This document shows, piece after piece, positions 48,462 to 59,355 of a stretch of 64,000 bases of DNA. The DNA lies in the NCBI GenBank assembly GCA_027257055.1, contig JAPVLO010000097.1, positions 2,542,001-2,606,000 on the forward strand, written 5' to 3'. The DNA comes from Cephalopachus bancanus (taxonomy: Eukaryota > Chordata > Mammalia > Primates > Tarsiidae). The notes under the pieces were generated by a model. That model was not told the DNA's origin, made no database searches, and was given only the letters and a program-made list of their open reading frames with translations. Numbering within the stretch: the first letter of the stretch is position 1; each line of letters begins with the position of its first letter. Position numbers and translations under genes: made by a program.

Positions 48462-50014
48462 TGCAGGGGGCCAGTCCCTGCAGGTTTTGGGGAGATTTAG
48501 GAGGTACCTTGGAAGGTATGGCAGCTTCGGCGATTATTCTGGAGAAATAAAGAAAAAAAGAAAGCGGGGGAGAAAGAAAGAGACTGGACTCTGTCTAGTG
48601 CAGAAGCCGATTCTGTAGTAGGGATAGATATTAAAAGAAAGAAAGATGGAGGCATAGATATAAAGAGGAAGAGAGAGAAAGAAAGTTGACAACTGTTCAG
48701 TGAAATAAGTAGAAGCCGTTTATTGAAAGTTACAGCAGGTATTTATCCCCAAATTTTACACAGACAGTCTCACAAGTCTTTCACATGAACACAAAGCCAG
48801 GTGCAGGAGGGGCATCCCCCACCCACCAGATGTTTTCTCAGGTATGAGGAAAGACAAACCCCAAGATTATCTTATTGTTCCCTTTGCTAGTTAATGCTCT
48901 TCAAAAGCAGTGCAACGATCCCTACAAGCCTAATGATGTTCTGATAATCAATAACTTCTAAAGCTCACACAATACCCATGATGACTAACTTAAACTTTAT
49001 TACCTTTCTATTCTATGCTAATACTACTTACACAATGCTACAGAAGCTCTTAATTATAGCTTAAACCAATTCCTAAAGAATGTGGCCCAGTTCAAAGATC
49101 ACGCTGGGCTCTATAGAATGTGGCCCAGTCCAAGGTTCACAGTGGGCCACTTTTTGGAACAACAGACTACAATCTCTTAACAAAATGGCTATTCTAAAGT
49201 CCTATATATCTATCCTAATATCTATGAAAGTTTCCAATTCCTGATCCTAATATATAAAGCTGATCATCAGCAACAAAGCTTCTAAAAATAAAACCCAAAT
49301 ATAAACTGTAAATGTACTAAGGCCAAAACCACAATAGTAGAAAATGGAGACAATGAAATTTCTAAAGTTAACTGTATTCTTATTAAACCTCAAAATATCA
49401 TGATTGATCATGCTTGAACTAACATGATTCCCTGACGTTAGCATGACCTATTCTACAATACTTTCTATGTATAAAATAAATTCAATTTCTATAATAGATA
49501 GAAAAACTCTACATTAACTGTAGCTAAAACTGGCCTAAAAGAATGCAGCCCAGTCCAAAGTATGCGCTGGACCCTCAGGAATATGGCCCAGCCCAAAGTT
49601 TGTGCTGGGCCATTTCTGATAACTCTTGATAATCATCTATACCATTGAAAAGCTGAAAACAGCTCTCCATAAGTATATACTAATTCTACAAATATACTTT
49701 AAAATCTTAGAAAGAGGCTTGTACCATGTAAAAGGCTCCCCGATGTGACCTGAGTTTGAATTATATCTAATACCTCAGCCGAAACTGCAGTTTATGGGAA
49801 ACAGGAACAATGGGTTTCTAGAGAGAGCCATGCCTGTCACAGTCACAGAGCCTTCAGCTTAGGCCAGCAGAGTTCCTTTAGGTTACTTGTGCTGCATGGT
49901 AAAAGGAGGAGGAAAATGGGGTCAACAGCTCCCGAACACATCGTTGCGGTCTCGGGGTCCACGGCCCTCCCTGATCCCTAATGCTCAGTGGGCCTCCGTG
50001 GCTAGCTCCCAACA
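48462..50014 (-). mobile_element. Solo LTR, class II (ERVK-like), 1.55 kb
   Basis: In minus orientation it begins TGTTGGGAGC and ends CCCCCTGCA, so it has TG...CA ends. Its perfect 6-bp TSD ACCAAC lies at 48456-48461 and 50015-50020. Six-base duplications are typical of class II (betaretrovirus-like) integrases. Reading in sense, a TATA-like GGATAAATACC (48738-48748) is followed within 20 bp by AATAAA (48719-48724), the compact U3-R layout of class II LTRs. A purine-rich tract in plus sense lies at 48540-48690. Four copies of a GGCCCAG/CTGGGCC inverted motif lie in U3. No gag, pol or env sequence is attached, so this is the recombined remainder of a provirus. Confidence 0.88.
49082..49616. 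repeat. Four GGCCCAG...CTGGGCC hairpin motifs in LTR U3
   Basis: Copies begin near 49082, 49119, 49545 and 49583, as two adjacent pairs about 460 bp apart. Each reads (G)GCCCAG-YCCAAAG-...-CTGGGCC. The last has a perfect 10-bp stem, ATGGCCCAGC (49583-49592) against GCTGGGCCAT (49604-49613), with an 11-nt loop. The others have one or two mismatches. Confidence 0.85.
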
Positions 50015-50020
50015 ACCAAC

Positions 50021-51618
50021 ACTTTCCCAATTATATCCCAGACTCAAATCACCTGTAAACATTCCTTTCCTACAAGGTTGCTAACTTATCCCAACTGACC
50101 AGCTTCTACTTGAAGCTAAGGTTTCCTTATCTTTATGTGCTTTAAAGGACAAATAAAACTAAAAATGGAATAAAGTGTTATTTGGATGAAAGGAAGGTAG
50201 TGCAACATATTTCCCTATCTATGTGGCATGAAGATAATCTTTATTTTAAAATATGGAAATCAATTCCTTCTGATGTAATTACATGGGTATTATATGAAAT
50301 GATAAATACACCATACTGGTGGAAGGCTCAATAGAATGGATGTTAATTAACATCCACCACTAAAGTGCTTGAAGTTAGGAGAGTAAATGAAGTTTTGCAA
50401 GAAAATGCATAAAAATGAAAATGTACAAAATATGCTTGGGGACAACTTCAGGGAGTATCTGATTAACAATTAGATGGATGGAAGTGAATGAGAATACTGA
50501 GAAAGAGCTGGACAAGAGACAGAAAAATAATGAGGACAGAATGCTATTTTATAAGTCAAAAATTAAAACGTTGATAAAAAAATAATACACACATTTTGGC
50601 AAAGACAAAATTGCAGGGAAAATGTGAAGAGGCTACTAGATTTGGAGATTAGATCATTGCAATTTTGTTTAACATTTCAGGAGAATTAGAAGGACAAGAG
50701 AGAAGTTGTAATGAGTCAAAAAGTGAATAAAAAGAAGTGAAGAACTAGAAGGGGATGTATTTATTTTATTTTTTCAAGAAGATGATGAGGAGAGATAAGA
50801 AATGACTGAAGCATGAGGAAGAATTGAGATTGAATGAAGATGAGTAAACAAATTTGGAAGGTCTATATTAAAAATATAATAGAAGAATATATATAATATA
50901 TTAATTATATATATAGTTTAGTATTATTTAGGCACTAGTGCAGCAATATTACATAAATAAATAAAAACAGCCAAATCCTGTTCTAGACCTAATATGATCT
51001 TTTGAAAGAATTTAAGTAGACAGAAGGGAGTGGGACCCACAAAACACAGGCAGAGATAATAATCTTGAATCCAAAAATTGATTATTTTAAATTTGAAACA
51101 AATGCAAGTGTGAATAAAAGCAAGGAGATATGAAACCTGAGGGAAATAATAATAATAATACTTAATATACTCATTTTCCCCAAATATTTGCTCACCGGAA
51201 TGGACAGGTTTTGAAAAAGAAATTAGGCTGAAACTACTGTGACTGGAAATGTTGCAAGTACTAGAAAATGATGTTGTCTATATCATATTTTCTGCATTAC
51301 AATTCATGTGACCCAAGTTACTAGATATCAGTGCAACTCATGACTCCCAGCACAGGTGTTGACTGGATTTTATCCACCATATCTCCTGTTCTTGCAGGCT
51401 GTTAATGAAATAGAAAACATATTTGGTAGTAGACTCATGTGAACTATGAATTTTGGTCCATTTTGGTGAGGAGATGAAAAACTAAAGATACATTCATTTA
51501 AAGGCTTGGCAGTTGCTTTAGTTATTTTAAATAATTGAATGTTGTTCCTTGAAGTCATTACATATTAAATGAACGTAATCTTAGATACTAAAAACATAGA
51601 TTTGTTTCCATAGTTTAC
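50021..51618. other. Unassigned AT-rich sequence (possible intron)
   Basis: No recognised transposon. It has GA-rich stretches and an ATA patch (50880-50915). The 62-codon minus frame at 51370-51558 has no support. Confidence 0.45.
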
Positions 51619-51864
51619 CTGACTTTGACAACATAGTTTATCCAACTGAGGTATAGCTTCTAGTTTGTAAGGGTAATTGTTAACCGAACTAAAAGTCTGG
51701 CAGTTTAGTAGTTCTATATATGCCTTTTCAGGATCCTGCTGTTTTCTTTTAATGAATAAAACGTGTTCTGTGTTGCCAATACCATCATTATTTACCTGCT
51801 CTTTCTTGAAATGTGGAGTACCTTTAATAAAAGCTAATCCTGCTTTGTAAAGCTCAATCACTGT
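51619..51864 (-). CDS. Candidate internal coding exon, function unknown
   Basis: On the minus strand, 82 open codons lie between an acceptor-like TTTCATTTTAAAG and a good donor, CAG|GTAAAC (donor GT at 51617-51618). The translation starts TVIELYKAGLAFIKG and ends LDKLCCQSQ. It is hydrophilic and non-repetitive, with two adjacent cysteines and no transposon motif. The donor is in phase 0, and the frame remains open past it for 17 codons. The downstream candidate exon at 47425-47784 starts in phase 0, so together they would give about 201 codons. The acceptor has only a weak pyrimidine run. An alternative acceptor (AATAG) lies about 18 nt upstream. Unrecognised family; a pseudogene or chance cannot be excluded. 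Confidence 0.35.
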
Positions 51865-52339
51865 CTTTAAAATGAAATTCAGTTCTATTCAAATGATTTC
51901 AGAAATTGCAACCTGGTATCTAGAATTTGAATTGAATCTCTATTGCAAATATCATTCTGCTTACATAATAAACTTTATGTAATAAATAGTGACCCTGAAA
52001 TTTCTGCCTTGTATAAACATGTTGATGCCCATATAGTTCGTTACTTTCTTATAATATCTCTAAAAAGATTTTATAATCAAAATACACTTGTACTCGCAAT
52101 AAAAATGTATTTTAAGATGTAACAAATCATTAGAATTTATGCAATAAATTAAACACAGTACAAAAAAAGCGATACTGCTTTATTTCAGTAGCAGTTGGGT
52201 TACATTACTCTGAAACTTCTGATGAGGAAGGAAAATGTATCAAACTTTAGTCAGCATTTAGATGCTGTAAATGAAACTAAGCATAAAATCTTCTAAACAC
52301 GCACACTGTGAATGTACTTAAGTGAACTGTACATCTAAA
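51865..52339. other. Unassigned AT-rich sequence
   Basis: No gene found. Its last part ('gaactgtacatctaaaaatg') resembles the start of an older repeat that resumes after the L1 at 58248 ('aaaattgtaaactttg'). Confidence 0.45.
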
Positions 52340-53629
52340 AATGGTCAAATTGGGAGAGGGTTCAAGATGGCTGACTAGAGGCATGTGGTACTTGCCTCCT
52401 CCACAAAGAAAGACCCAAAAAAAGCATATAGATAATCACACTCAGACTAGATCACATAATAGAGCACATTGAAATTCAACCAGGAAGTGACAGGAAATGC
52501 CTCAGGCAAGGAAGGAGAGGGAAGTGAGGCAGCCTGCTCAGCCAGTACCTGCTGGAAGCTTGGAGAGGCTTTCCAGTGCAGGGAAAGAGTAAATGAGTGA
52601 GCCACATTTCTGCCATAGACTCCTGCAATCTTAGCCTCGGGAGAGTCCCTTGACCCACAGGGGTCCTAAGATTAACATAGGAAACTGCTTGGAGATCTTG
52701 CGAAAAATATTGTTGCAAAGAGCTCACACTTGGTCCCACAACCATCCCTCGTCTCTTCCCTGTTCTGAGCAGATAAAGCAAAGTGACATTTTGAGAGTCC
52801 AGCTCTTGCCAGACTACATCTTGACCTGGGGTCCAACAGTCCCTGGATCTGCACATCTCTGGAACTCAATTGGCATGCCTACTTGAAGCTGGACTACTGT
52901 CAGGGAAAAAGTATGAGCTATTGGCAGTGATGCTGCTACCCCCCACTAGCAGGGTCACCACATATTTAAAAGCACCCTAAAAAAGGCTACCCTCCTTTTA
53001 TACACCAACTGAGGCTGGAGCACATGCTCCCCAGCTGCCTGTTTACAGCTGTTGCCATTGAAAGCAACCCCACATACCCCAACAGCAGGATGGCAGGACA
53101 AACACTACTGCTGTCACCTACGCATTCTACTGGGGAACTGGGGGTCAACTTGCCCCTGTCTGACACAACGAGTGTTGGCAAACAACACTAGGGAATCTGA
53201 GAACAGGTCCCCCTTGCCTGGCTTCACCACTATTAGTACCTAAGCATGTTGTGCAAAAGGTTTGGAGATTGCCTTGCCCCATTCACCACTGTTAACACCT
53301 GAGTACTCTGTGGAGGGGCATAAGGATGGGCCCACACAACCTGTGTCTACCACCACAGCTGGCATCAACTGGAACATACCACCCTCAGGCCTGGATATTG
53401 GCCTGCCCAATCTGTGGCAGCAGCCACTTCCAATGCTAGTATGGACCATTTGGGAGTCAGAGGATTATTTCCATCATTGTCCATATCCTACCTACTCATA
53501 GGAGACTGAGGACTTGCCAAACTATTCACCCACCACTGCTGCTGCCATCACCTACACAAGCCACAAAGAGGTCAGAGAATCTTCCCTCCTGCACTCCCTA
53601 ACACCAGCAACAGTGTACACCACCCTGAA

Positions 53630-54798
53630 TGTTGGGAGCCAGCCTTGGAGGCCCACCTGATTGACAGGGTCCCAGTGGGCCGAAGACCCCGGGCTGCAGG
53701 GCGAGTCCGGGAAGCTGAGGCCCTTCTGTCTTCCACCTTTACTGTTGGCATGGCCAAAGAATTCTGTGCAGTCGTGGAAGAAGAAAATGGCATGTTTATG
53801 TGAAGTACTCACAGCTAACCTGGGAATGTCATGTTTCATTTTCCTATTTCCCACTATGCCATTTGACCTTTTCTAACATATGCAAGGGTTAAACTCTGAA
53901 GCACATCAAGAATGCTTTCTTTCACTTGGTTATAAGTTACTAGATATTGCTTAAGTAATAAATGACATAAGTATATTCACTCCTTATTTGATTTAGAATT
54001 ATGTAGTTTAGTCTTTAGACATAAGGTTTTTTAGAAGCACAAGTTTATAGTAAGTTAATTATGAGTTCATTATAAGTTCTAACACTTATCTAGGAGTTAT
54101 GTAGGTGATTTATAATACTGTTTTCACAGACTTAAGATGAAGATTAATTGTTAAGGTTTTTACTTAATTCTATAGTTAAAATTTTAAGTTAACGTTTATA
54201 GAGTGGGTTTTCACTGAATTCATAATACACTAATTGGATACTTTTATGATAAATTAACTAAATACGGAAACAACCTTGGGGGCCTGGGAAACACCACTAA
54301 AAGCTCCTTTTGAGTTTTCTTTAGAAATAAACACTACAGGATAAGAGAAAAGTAACGAAGACACCTGGACAAGAAAAGCGATTACAAAGCTTTGAAGGTC
54401 ATAGAAGCCTCAGAGAGAAAACTCCTGATACATGGAGAAATGTGCACTTGGAAACTTTCTTGAGACATTTCAAGGACTGTAATTCAGGACTTTGGACTAA
54501 AACTATCATTTTTGGCTTTATGAAAAAGATTTATTGACTGAAAGCAGATAGTGTCCTTGGCTTGTTTGTTGCTTCTAAGACCACTAGATGGTGGTAACTT
54601 TTAAAGGATATGTACGTGAAGGAATTTTTTGTCTTGTCCCTTGACGAATGGTATAAAAGCTTTCTGTTAACTAACATTAAATGACATCTGTCTTGCAAGC
54701 AGGTGCTCAAGTATATCATTTCACTGTAAGTTCCTTTTTTCGCCTAGTCCATCTCTCCTTCAGGAAATCCCACACCTGGCAGGAGCAGGACCCCTGCA
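53630..54798 (+). mobile_element. Solo LTR of the same class II family, sense
   Basis: Starts TGTTGGGAGCCAGCC and ends GGACCCCTGCA, matching both ends of the minus-strand LTR at 48462-50014 (TGTTGGGAGC...CCCCCTGCA). It is 1.17 kb, so it is shorter and lacks the paired GGCCCAG hairpins. TATAAAAG at 54652-54659 is followed by ATTAAA (54676-54681), the same compact TATA/poly(A) arrangement. Flanking hexamers CCTGAA and CCAGAG are only 4/6 alike, so the TSD is degraded or unresolved. It sits inside the 5' UTR of the older L1. No internal viral genes. Confidence 0.8.
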
Positions 54799-57675
54799 CC
54801 AGAGCCTAAGGACAGGCAGTCTTGACCTGCCACTGCCACCACCTCCACCACTGAGGCCAATCTGATATCCCATCCCCAGGAATATTTCACCAAAGACTCC
54901 ACTAACAACTATACCCTAAAAACTGAGGAAATCATAGATAACACTAGTGCTGTTTACAGCTGAAGAAACCACACGGATTTCTACATGCACCCAGAATCAA
55001 AGCCAAAATGTCCTACCAAACCAAAGTATAGACACATCATCAGAAAAATGCCTTCCTTCAGGAAAACATTAAATTGGAAGAAGTTATCATAATGCCAGAT
55101 GCACAGATACTAACATAAAGACACTAGAAAAAATAAAAACCAAGGATATATGGCACCTCCAAAGGAAAATAAATTATAATTATGCAACAACAGATTCCAA
55201 TGAAAAAGAAATGTGTGAAAACTCAGAAAAATAATTCAAAATAATGATATTTTAAAAGATCTATGAGACACAAGGGAACTTAGAAAAAACAAAGAAATCA
55301 GAAAATAGAAAAAATAATCACACAGAACTTTTTCAACTAAAGAATGAAATGCAAAAAAAAAAAAAAAAACATTTGAAAGCAGTAATAGAGAATATCAAGC
55401 AGATGAAAGAATTTCAGAACTAGAAGACAGATTGAATCAGTAATAAAGACTCCCCAGAAAAGAAATGTATAGATAACTTTATGGCAAAATTTTATTAAAC
55501 AAACCAAGAAGAACTAATGCCAATTCTCCTCAAATTATTACAAGAGATTGAATAGGAAGACAATATCTCTAACTCATTCTAGAAAGTCAGAACTACCATG
55601 ACACCAAAACCAGACAAAAGATGCAACAGATAAATAAAACTACAGGTAATGTCACTGATGAACATAGATGTAAAAATCTTCAACAAAATACTTGAAAACG
55701 GAATCTAATAGTATATTTTAAAAGTACATCATGATCAAATGGGATTTATTCCAGGAATGCAAGGATGTTTTAATAAGCATAATTTAATAATAATAAGCAT
55801 AATCACATCAACAGAATGAAGGACAAAAACCATATGATCATTCCAATATACAGAAAAAAGCATCTGATGAACTCCAACACCCCTTCATAATTTCCTTGAC
55901 AAACTAGACATAGAGGATAAATAATTCAGCATAATAAGGTTACATATGACAACAGCTAACATCAAACTGAATGAAAAAAAATTTGAAAGCTTTCTTCTGA
56001 GCACTGGAAAAGATAAGGATTTCCACTTTCATCACTTCTATTCGATAGTACAGGAAGTCCTAGCCAGAGCAATCAGGCAAGAGAAAGAACTAAAAGGCAT
56101 CTAAATTAGAAAAGAGTAATTCAAATTGCCACTCTTTGTAGACAACATGAGCATATATCTAGAAAAACATAAAGACACCCCAAAAAACTCTCAGATCTGA
56201 TACAAAATCAATAATGTATACAAAAACCAGTAGTGTTTTTATACACCAATAGTAAAATAGCTGAGAAAGAAATCAAAAAGGTAGTCCCATTTATAATCTC
56301 TAAAAAAATAAAATATTTAGAAATAAATTTAACCAAGAATATGAAAGACCTCTTCAAGGACACTACAAAACTCTAAATAAGTAAACCAAAGAACATAAAC
56401 AAATGAAAGACATTATATGCTCATGGATGAGAAGCATTAGCATTGTTAAAATGACCGTACTACTCAAAGCAATCTACAGATCTAATCCAATCCTTATGAA
56501 AATACCAATGTAAATTTAATAGAAATAAAAAAAAAATGAAAATCACATGAAACCAAAAAAGTCTCCACATAGCCAAAGTGATGTTGAGGAAAACAAAACA
56601 AAACAAAAAAACAGAGACATTACACTATCTGACATCAAAATATATATTACAATACTTTAGTTGCAAAAATGGCATGATATAGTTATAAAAACAGACACAG
56701 ACCAATGGAACAGAGCCAAGAATTCAGAAATATATTCATATATTTATAGTCAACTGATTTTCAACAAAGGTGACAAAAGCATACATTAGAAAAAGTCTAC
56801 CTCGTCAACAAATAATATTGGGAAAATTGAATATCCTTATGAAGAAGAATGAAACTGGATGCCTATCTCTTACCTTAAACAAAACTCAACTCAAGATGTG
56901 TTAGGCTTAAACTGAACCTAAAACTATAAAACTGCTAGAAAGAAACAAGGGAAAACACTTTGAGTCATAGGTCTAGGCAAATATTTGATGGCTAAGACAT
57001 AACACAGTCAACTAAAACAAAAATAGACAAATGGGACTACTAAATTTAAAAGTTTTTGGACAGAAAAAAAAGAGTGAAGAGAATTCCTCTTGTTAGGAGG
57101 AAATATTTTCAAACTATTTATCTAACAAGCAGCTAATATTCATCATGTACAAGGACCTTAACCAACGCAACAACAACAAAAATCCCATTTTAAAAAGTGG
57201 GCAAAGTATATTAATAGACATTTCACAAAAGAAGACACACAAATGGCCAACAGGTATATGAAAAAGTGCTTATCTTTACTATTCATATGGGAAATGCAAA
57301 TCAAAACTGCAATGAGTTATCATCTTACCCCAGTTAAAATGACTATTACTAACAAGACAAATACAAAACAAACAACAACAATAACCAAACAGATGCTGGT
57401 AAGCATGTGGAGACAAAGAAACTTTTATACACTGTTGGTTAGAATGTAAATTAGTATGCCGGAAACCAGTATAGTGATTTATTTTAAAACGTAAAATAGA
57501 ACTACCATATGACCCAGTCATTTCACTACTAGACATTTATTCAAAGGAAAAACATAACTATATCAAAAAGAAGATACTTACATGCCCATGTTTACTGCAG
57601 CACTAATCACAATAGCAAAGATATGTAACCAATTAAATGTTTATCAACAGGTGAAAGGATAAAGAAAATGTGATT

Positions 57676-57689
57676 TTATATATATATAT

Positions 57690-57725
<36 letters not shown>

Positions 57726-57782
57726 TATATATACATATATACACACACACATATATATATACATATATACACACACACACAA
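57676..57782. repeat. (AT)n/(AC)n compound microsatellite
   Basis: Alternating TA and CA blocks over about 105 bp, inside the ORF2 C-terminal region of the old L1. It gives a meaningless Tyr/Ile/Cys/Val frame on the minus strand. Confidence 0.95.
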
Positions 57783-58247
57783 TAAAATATTATTTGGCCA
57801 TAATAATGAATGAAATAACATCATTTGCAGCATCATGAGTGAAACTGGAAATCATTATGTTAAGTGATATGAGCCAGATACACAAAGACAATATTGCATG
57901 TTCTCACTCATATGTGGGAACTAAAACAGTTGGCCTTATAGTGTAGCATATAATAATAGATACTAGAAGATGGAAAGTCTGTTGAGTGGGGAGATAGGGA
58001 TGGGAAGAGGCTGGTTAATGGGCAAAAGCATTTAATTAGATAGAAAACATAAGTTATAACGCTCAATAACAGAGTAGGGTGACTATAGTTTACAAAGTAT
58101 ATTTCGAAATAGAAGAGATTACTTAAAATGTTCCTCACACATGTAAATAATACACACTTGAGTGACAGATATGTTAAATACCTTGCTCAAGTCATAAGTA
58201 TGCACAAATATTATGTATCAATAGAAATAATAACAATGGGAAATTGG

Positions 58248-58575
58248 CTAAAATTGTAAACTTTGTTTTATATTTTTATCACAATTTAAAAATCTTCTAA
58301 ACTCAGGAACAATCTAAGTATATGCTTAATTTATATTGATGATTTATTTAAATGTGTTTGACATTGACAAAGTACAACACTACGATGTTGTATCTTTTGA
58401 AATGTAGTAATATTCATTATTTATTTTCTCTTTTTTTCTAATTTAGCATTGTGTCTTTGCTATAGAAATAGTTTTGCTACCTACATTTTTACTGGAGTTA
58501 TACAGTGAAGGCATCACGTCCAAGCTACATGTAATCACAACTTATGATTATGATGACAATAAATATTGATGCCAT
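58248..58575. other. Unassigned, probable continuation of an old repeat
   Basis: The first 60 bases continue the sequence interrupted at 52340. No gene. Confidence 0.45.
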
Positions 58576-58592
58576 AAAAAGTCAAAAAAATT

Positions 58593-58879
58593 GCCAGACT
58601 CGGTGGCTCAGCCTGTAATCCCGCGCCTTTGGGAGGCTGAGGTGAGTGGATTGCCTGAGCCCGCGGGTTTGAGACCCGCCTGGGCAGCGAGACCTCATCT
58701 CTACAATAAAATAAAAAAATCAGCCGGGCGTGGTAGCGCGTGCCTGTAATTCCGGCTACTCAGAGGGCTGAGGCGGAACGATCGCCGGAGCCTAGCAGGT
58801 GGAGTCTGCGGTGGCCGGGAGCGGCCACTGCACTCCAGTCTGGGCGACAGAGTGAGACTCCAACTCAAAAAAAAAAAAA
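58593..58879 (+). mobile_element. Young dimeric Alu, sense
   Basis: The best-preserved sense copy: GGCTCAGCCTGTAATCCC, CCCGCGGGTTTGAGACCC, GCCGGGCGTGGTAGCGCG and the right-arm stem GTGGCCGGGAGCGGCCAC. Flanks AAAAAGTCAAAAAAATT (58576-58592) and AAAAAGTCCCAAAAATT (58879 on) are an imperfect TSD. Confidence 0.95.
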
Positions 58880-59091
58880 AAAAGTCCCAAAAATTTACTC
58901 AGAAATTTTTTGACAAATATATAAATATCAATAAAATGTGATCACTTGATCATTATTTAATTTAACATAGGAAACTGTCATTAGTTTAAGGAATAATAAA
59001 GAAAAAATGAGAAAAAACTTTCATATTGATATATAAATACGTGTACATCTGTGCTAATTAAAATAAATTATTATTATTATGCTTGTGTATA

Positions 59092-59180
59092 TGAGTCAGG
59101 ATCTCACTGTGTCACTCAGGCTGGAGTGTAGTGGCACAATTATGGCTCACTGCAGCCTCAAATTCCTAGCTCAAGAAGGA
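59092..59180 (-). mobile_element. Alu-type fragment, antisense
   Basis: 'cactcaggctggagtgtagt' to 'ctcactgcagcctcaaattc', about 90 bp of a right or left arm. Old and truncated. Confidence 0.75.
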
Positions 59181-59194
59181 ATCATTTATGAGGG

Positions 59195-59355
59195 GCGGTG
59201 ACAGCCCTCATCAGACTCCAGACACAGAATCTGCCAGTGCCATGATTTAAGTCTTCCCAGACTTCAGAACTGTGGAAAATAAATGCTTGTTGTTTTTAAG
59301 TCCCCCCCCAATTTATGTGTTTTTAAATTATTGAAACCCAAATGGACTAAGAGTC
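59195..59355 (+). mobile_element. MaLR (MST/MLT1-type) LTR 3' fragment
   Basis: 'cttcccagacttcagaactg', 'ggaaaataaatgcttgttgt' and terminal 'aaatggactaagagt' match the 3' end of MST/THE1-like LTRs, including the AATAAA signal. Confidence 0.75.

Larger units (their letters stand above)
52354..58234 (+). mobile_element. Older L1 with 5' UTR, hosting a solo LTR
   Basis: Starts GAGAGGGTTCAAGATGGCTG, the typical L1 5' start with a YY1-like CAAGATGGC. It runs through a 5' UTR (to 53629), an LTR insertion (53630-54798), a decayed ORF1 region, ORF2 (55480-57860, many stops) and a 3' UTR. TSD: AATGGTCAAATTGG (52340-52353) against AATGGGAAATTGG (58235-58247). Without the LTR it is about 4.7 kb, so it is internally deleted relative to 6 kb, most clearly in ORF1/early ORF2. 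It is considerably more diverged than the copy at 5261. Minus-strand and plus-strand frames of 60-126 codons at 52476-53854 are GC-rich 5' UTR shadows. Confidence 0.85.

Noticed and set aside
52476..53854. Several overlapping 60-126 codon frames on both strands
   Set aside because: They lie in the relatively GC-rich 5' UTR of the old L1 and the start of the LTR, with mutual overlap in many frames.
53630..54798. Identity with rodent IAP LTR, because of the TGTTGGGAGCC start
   Set aside because: Only the first bases agree. Dimeric Alus exclude a rodent, and the remainder does not resemble IAP.
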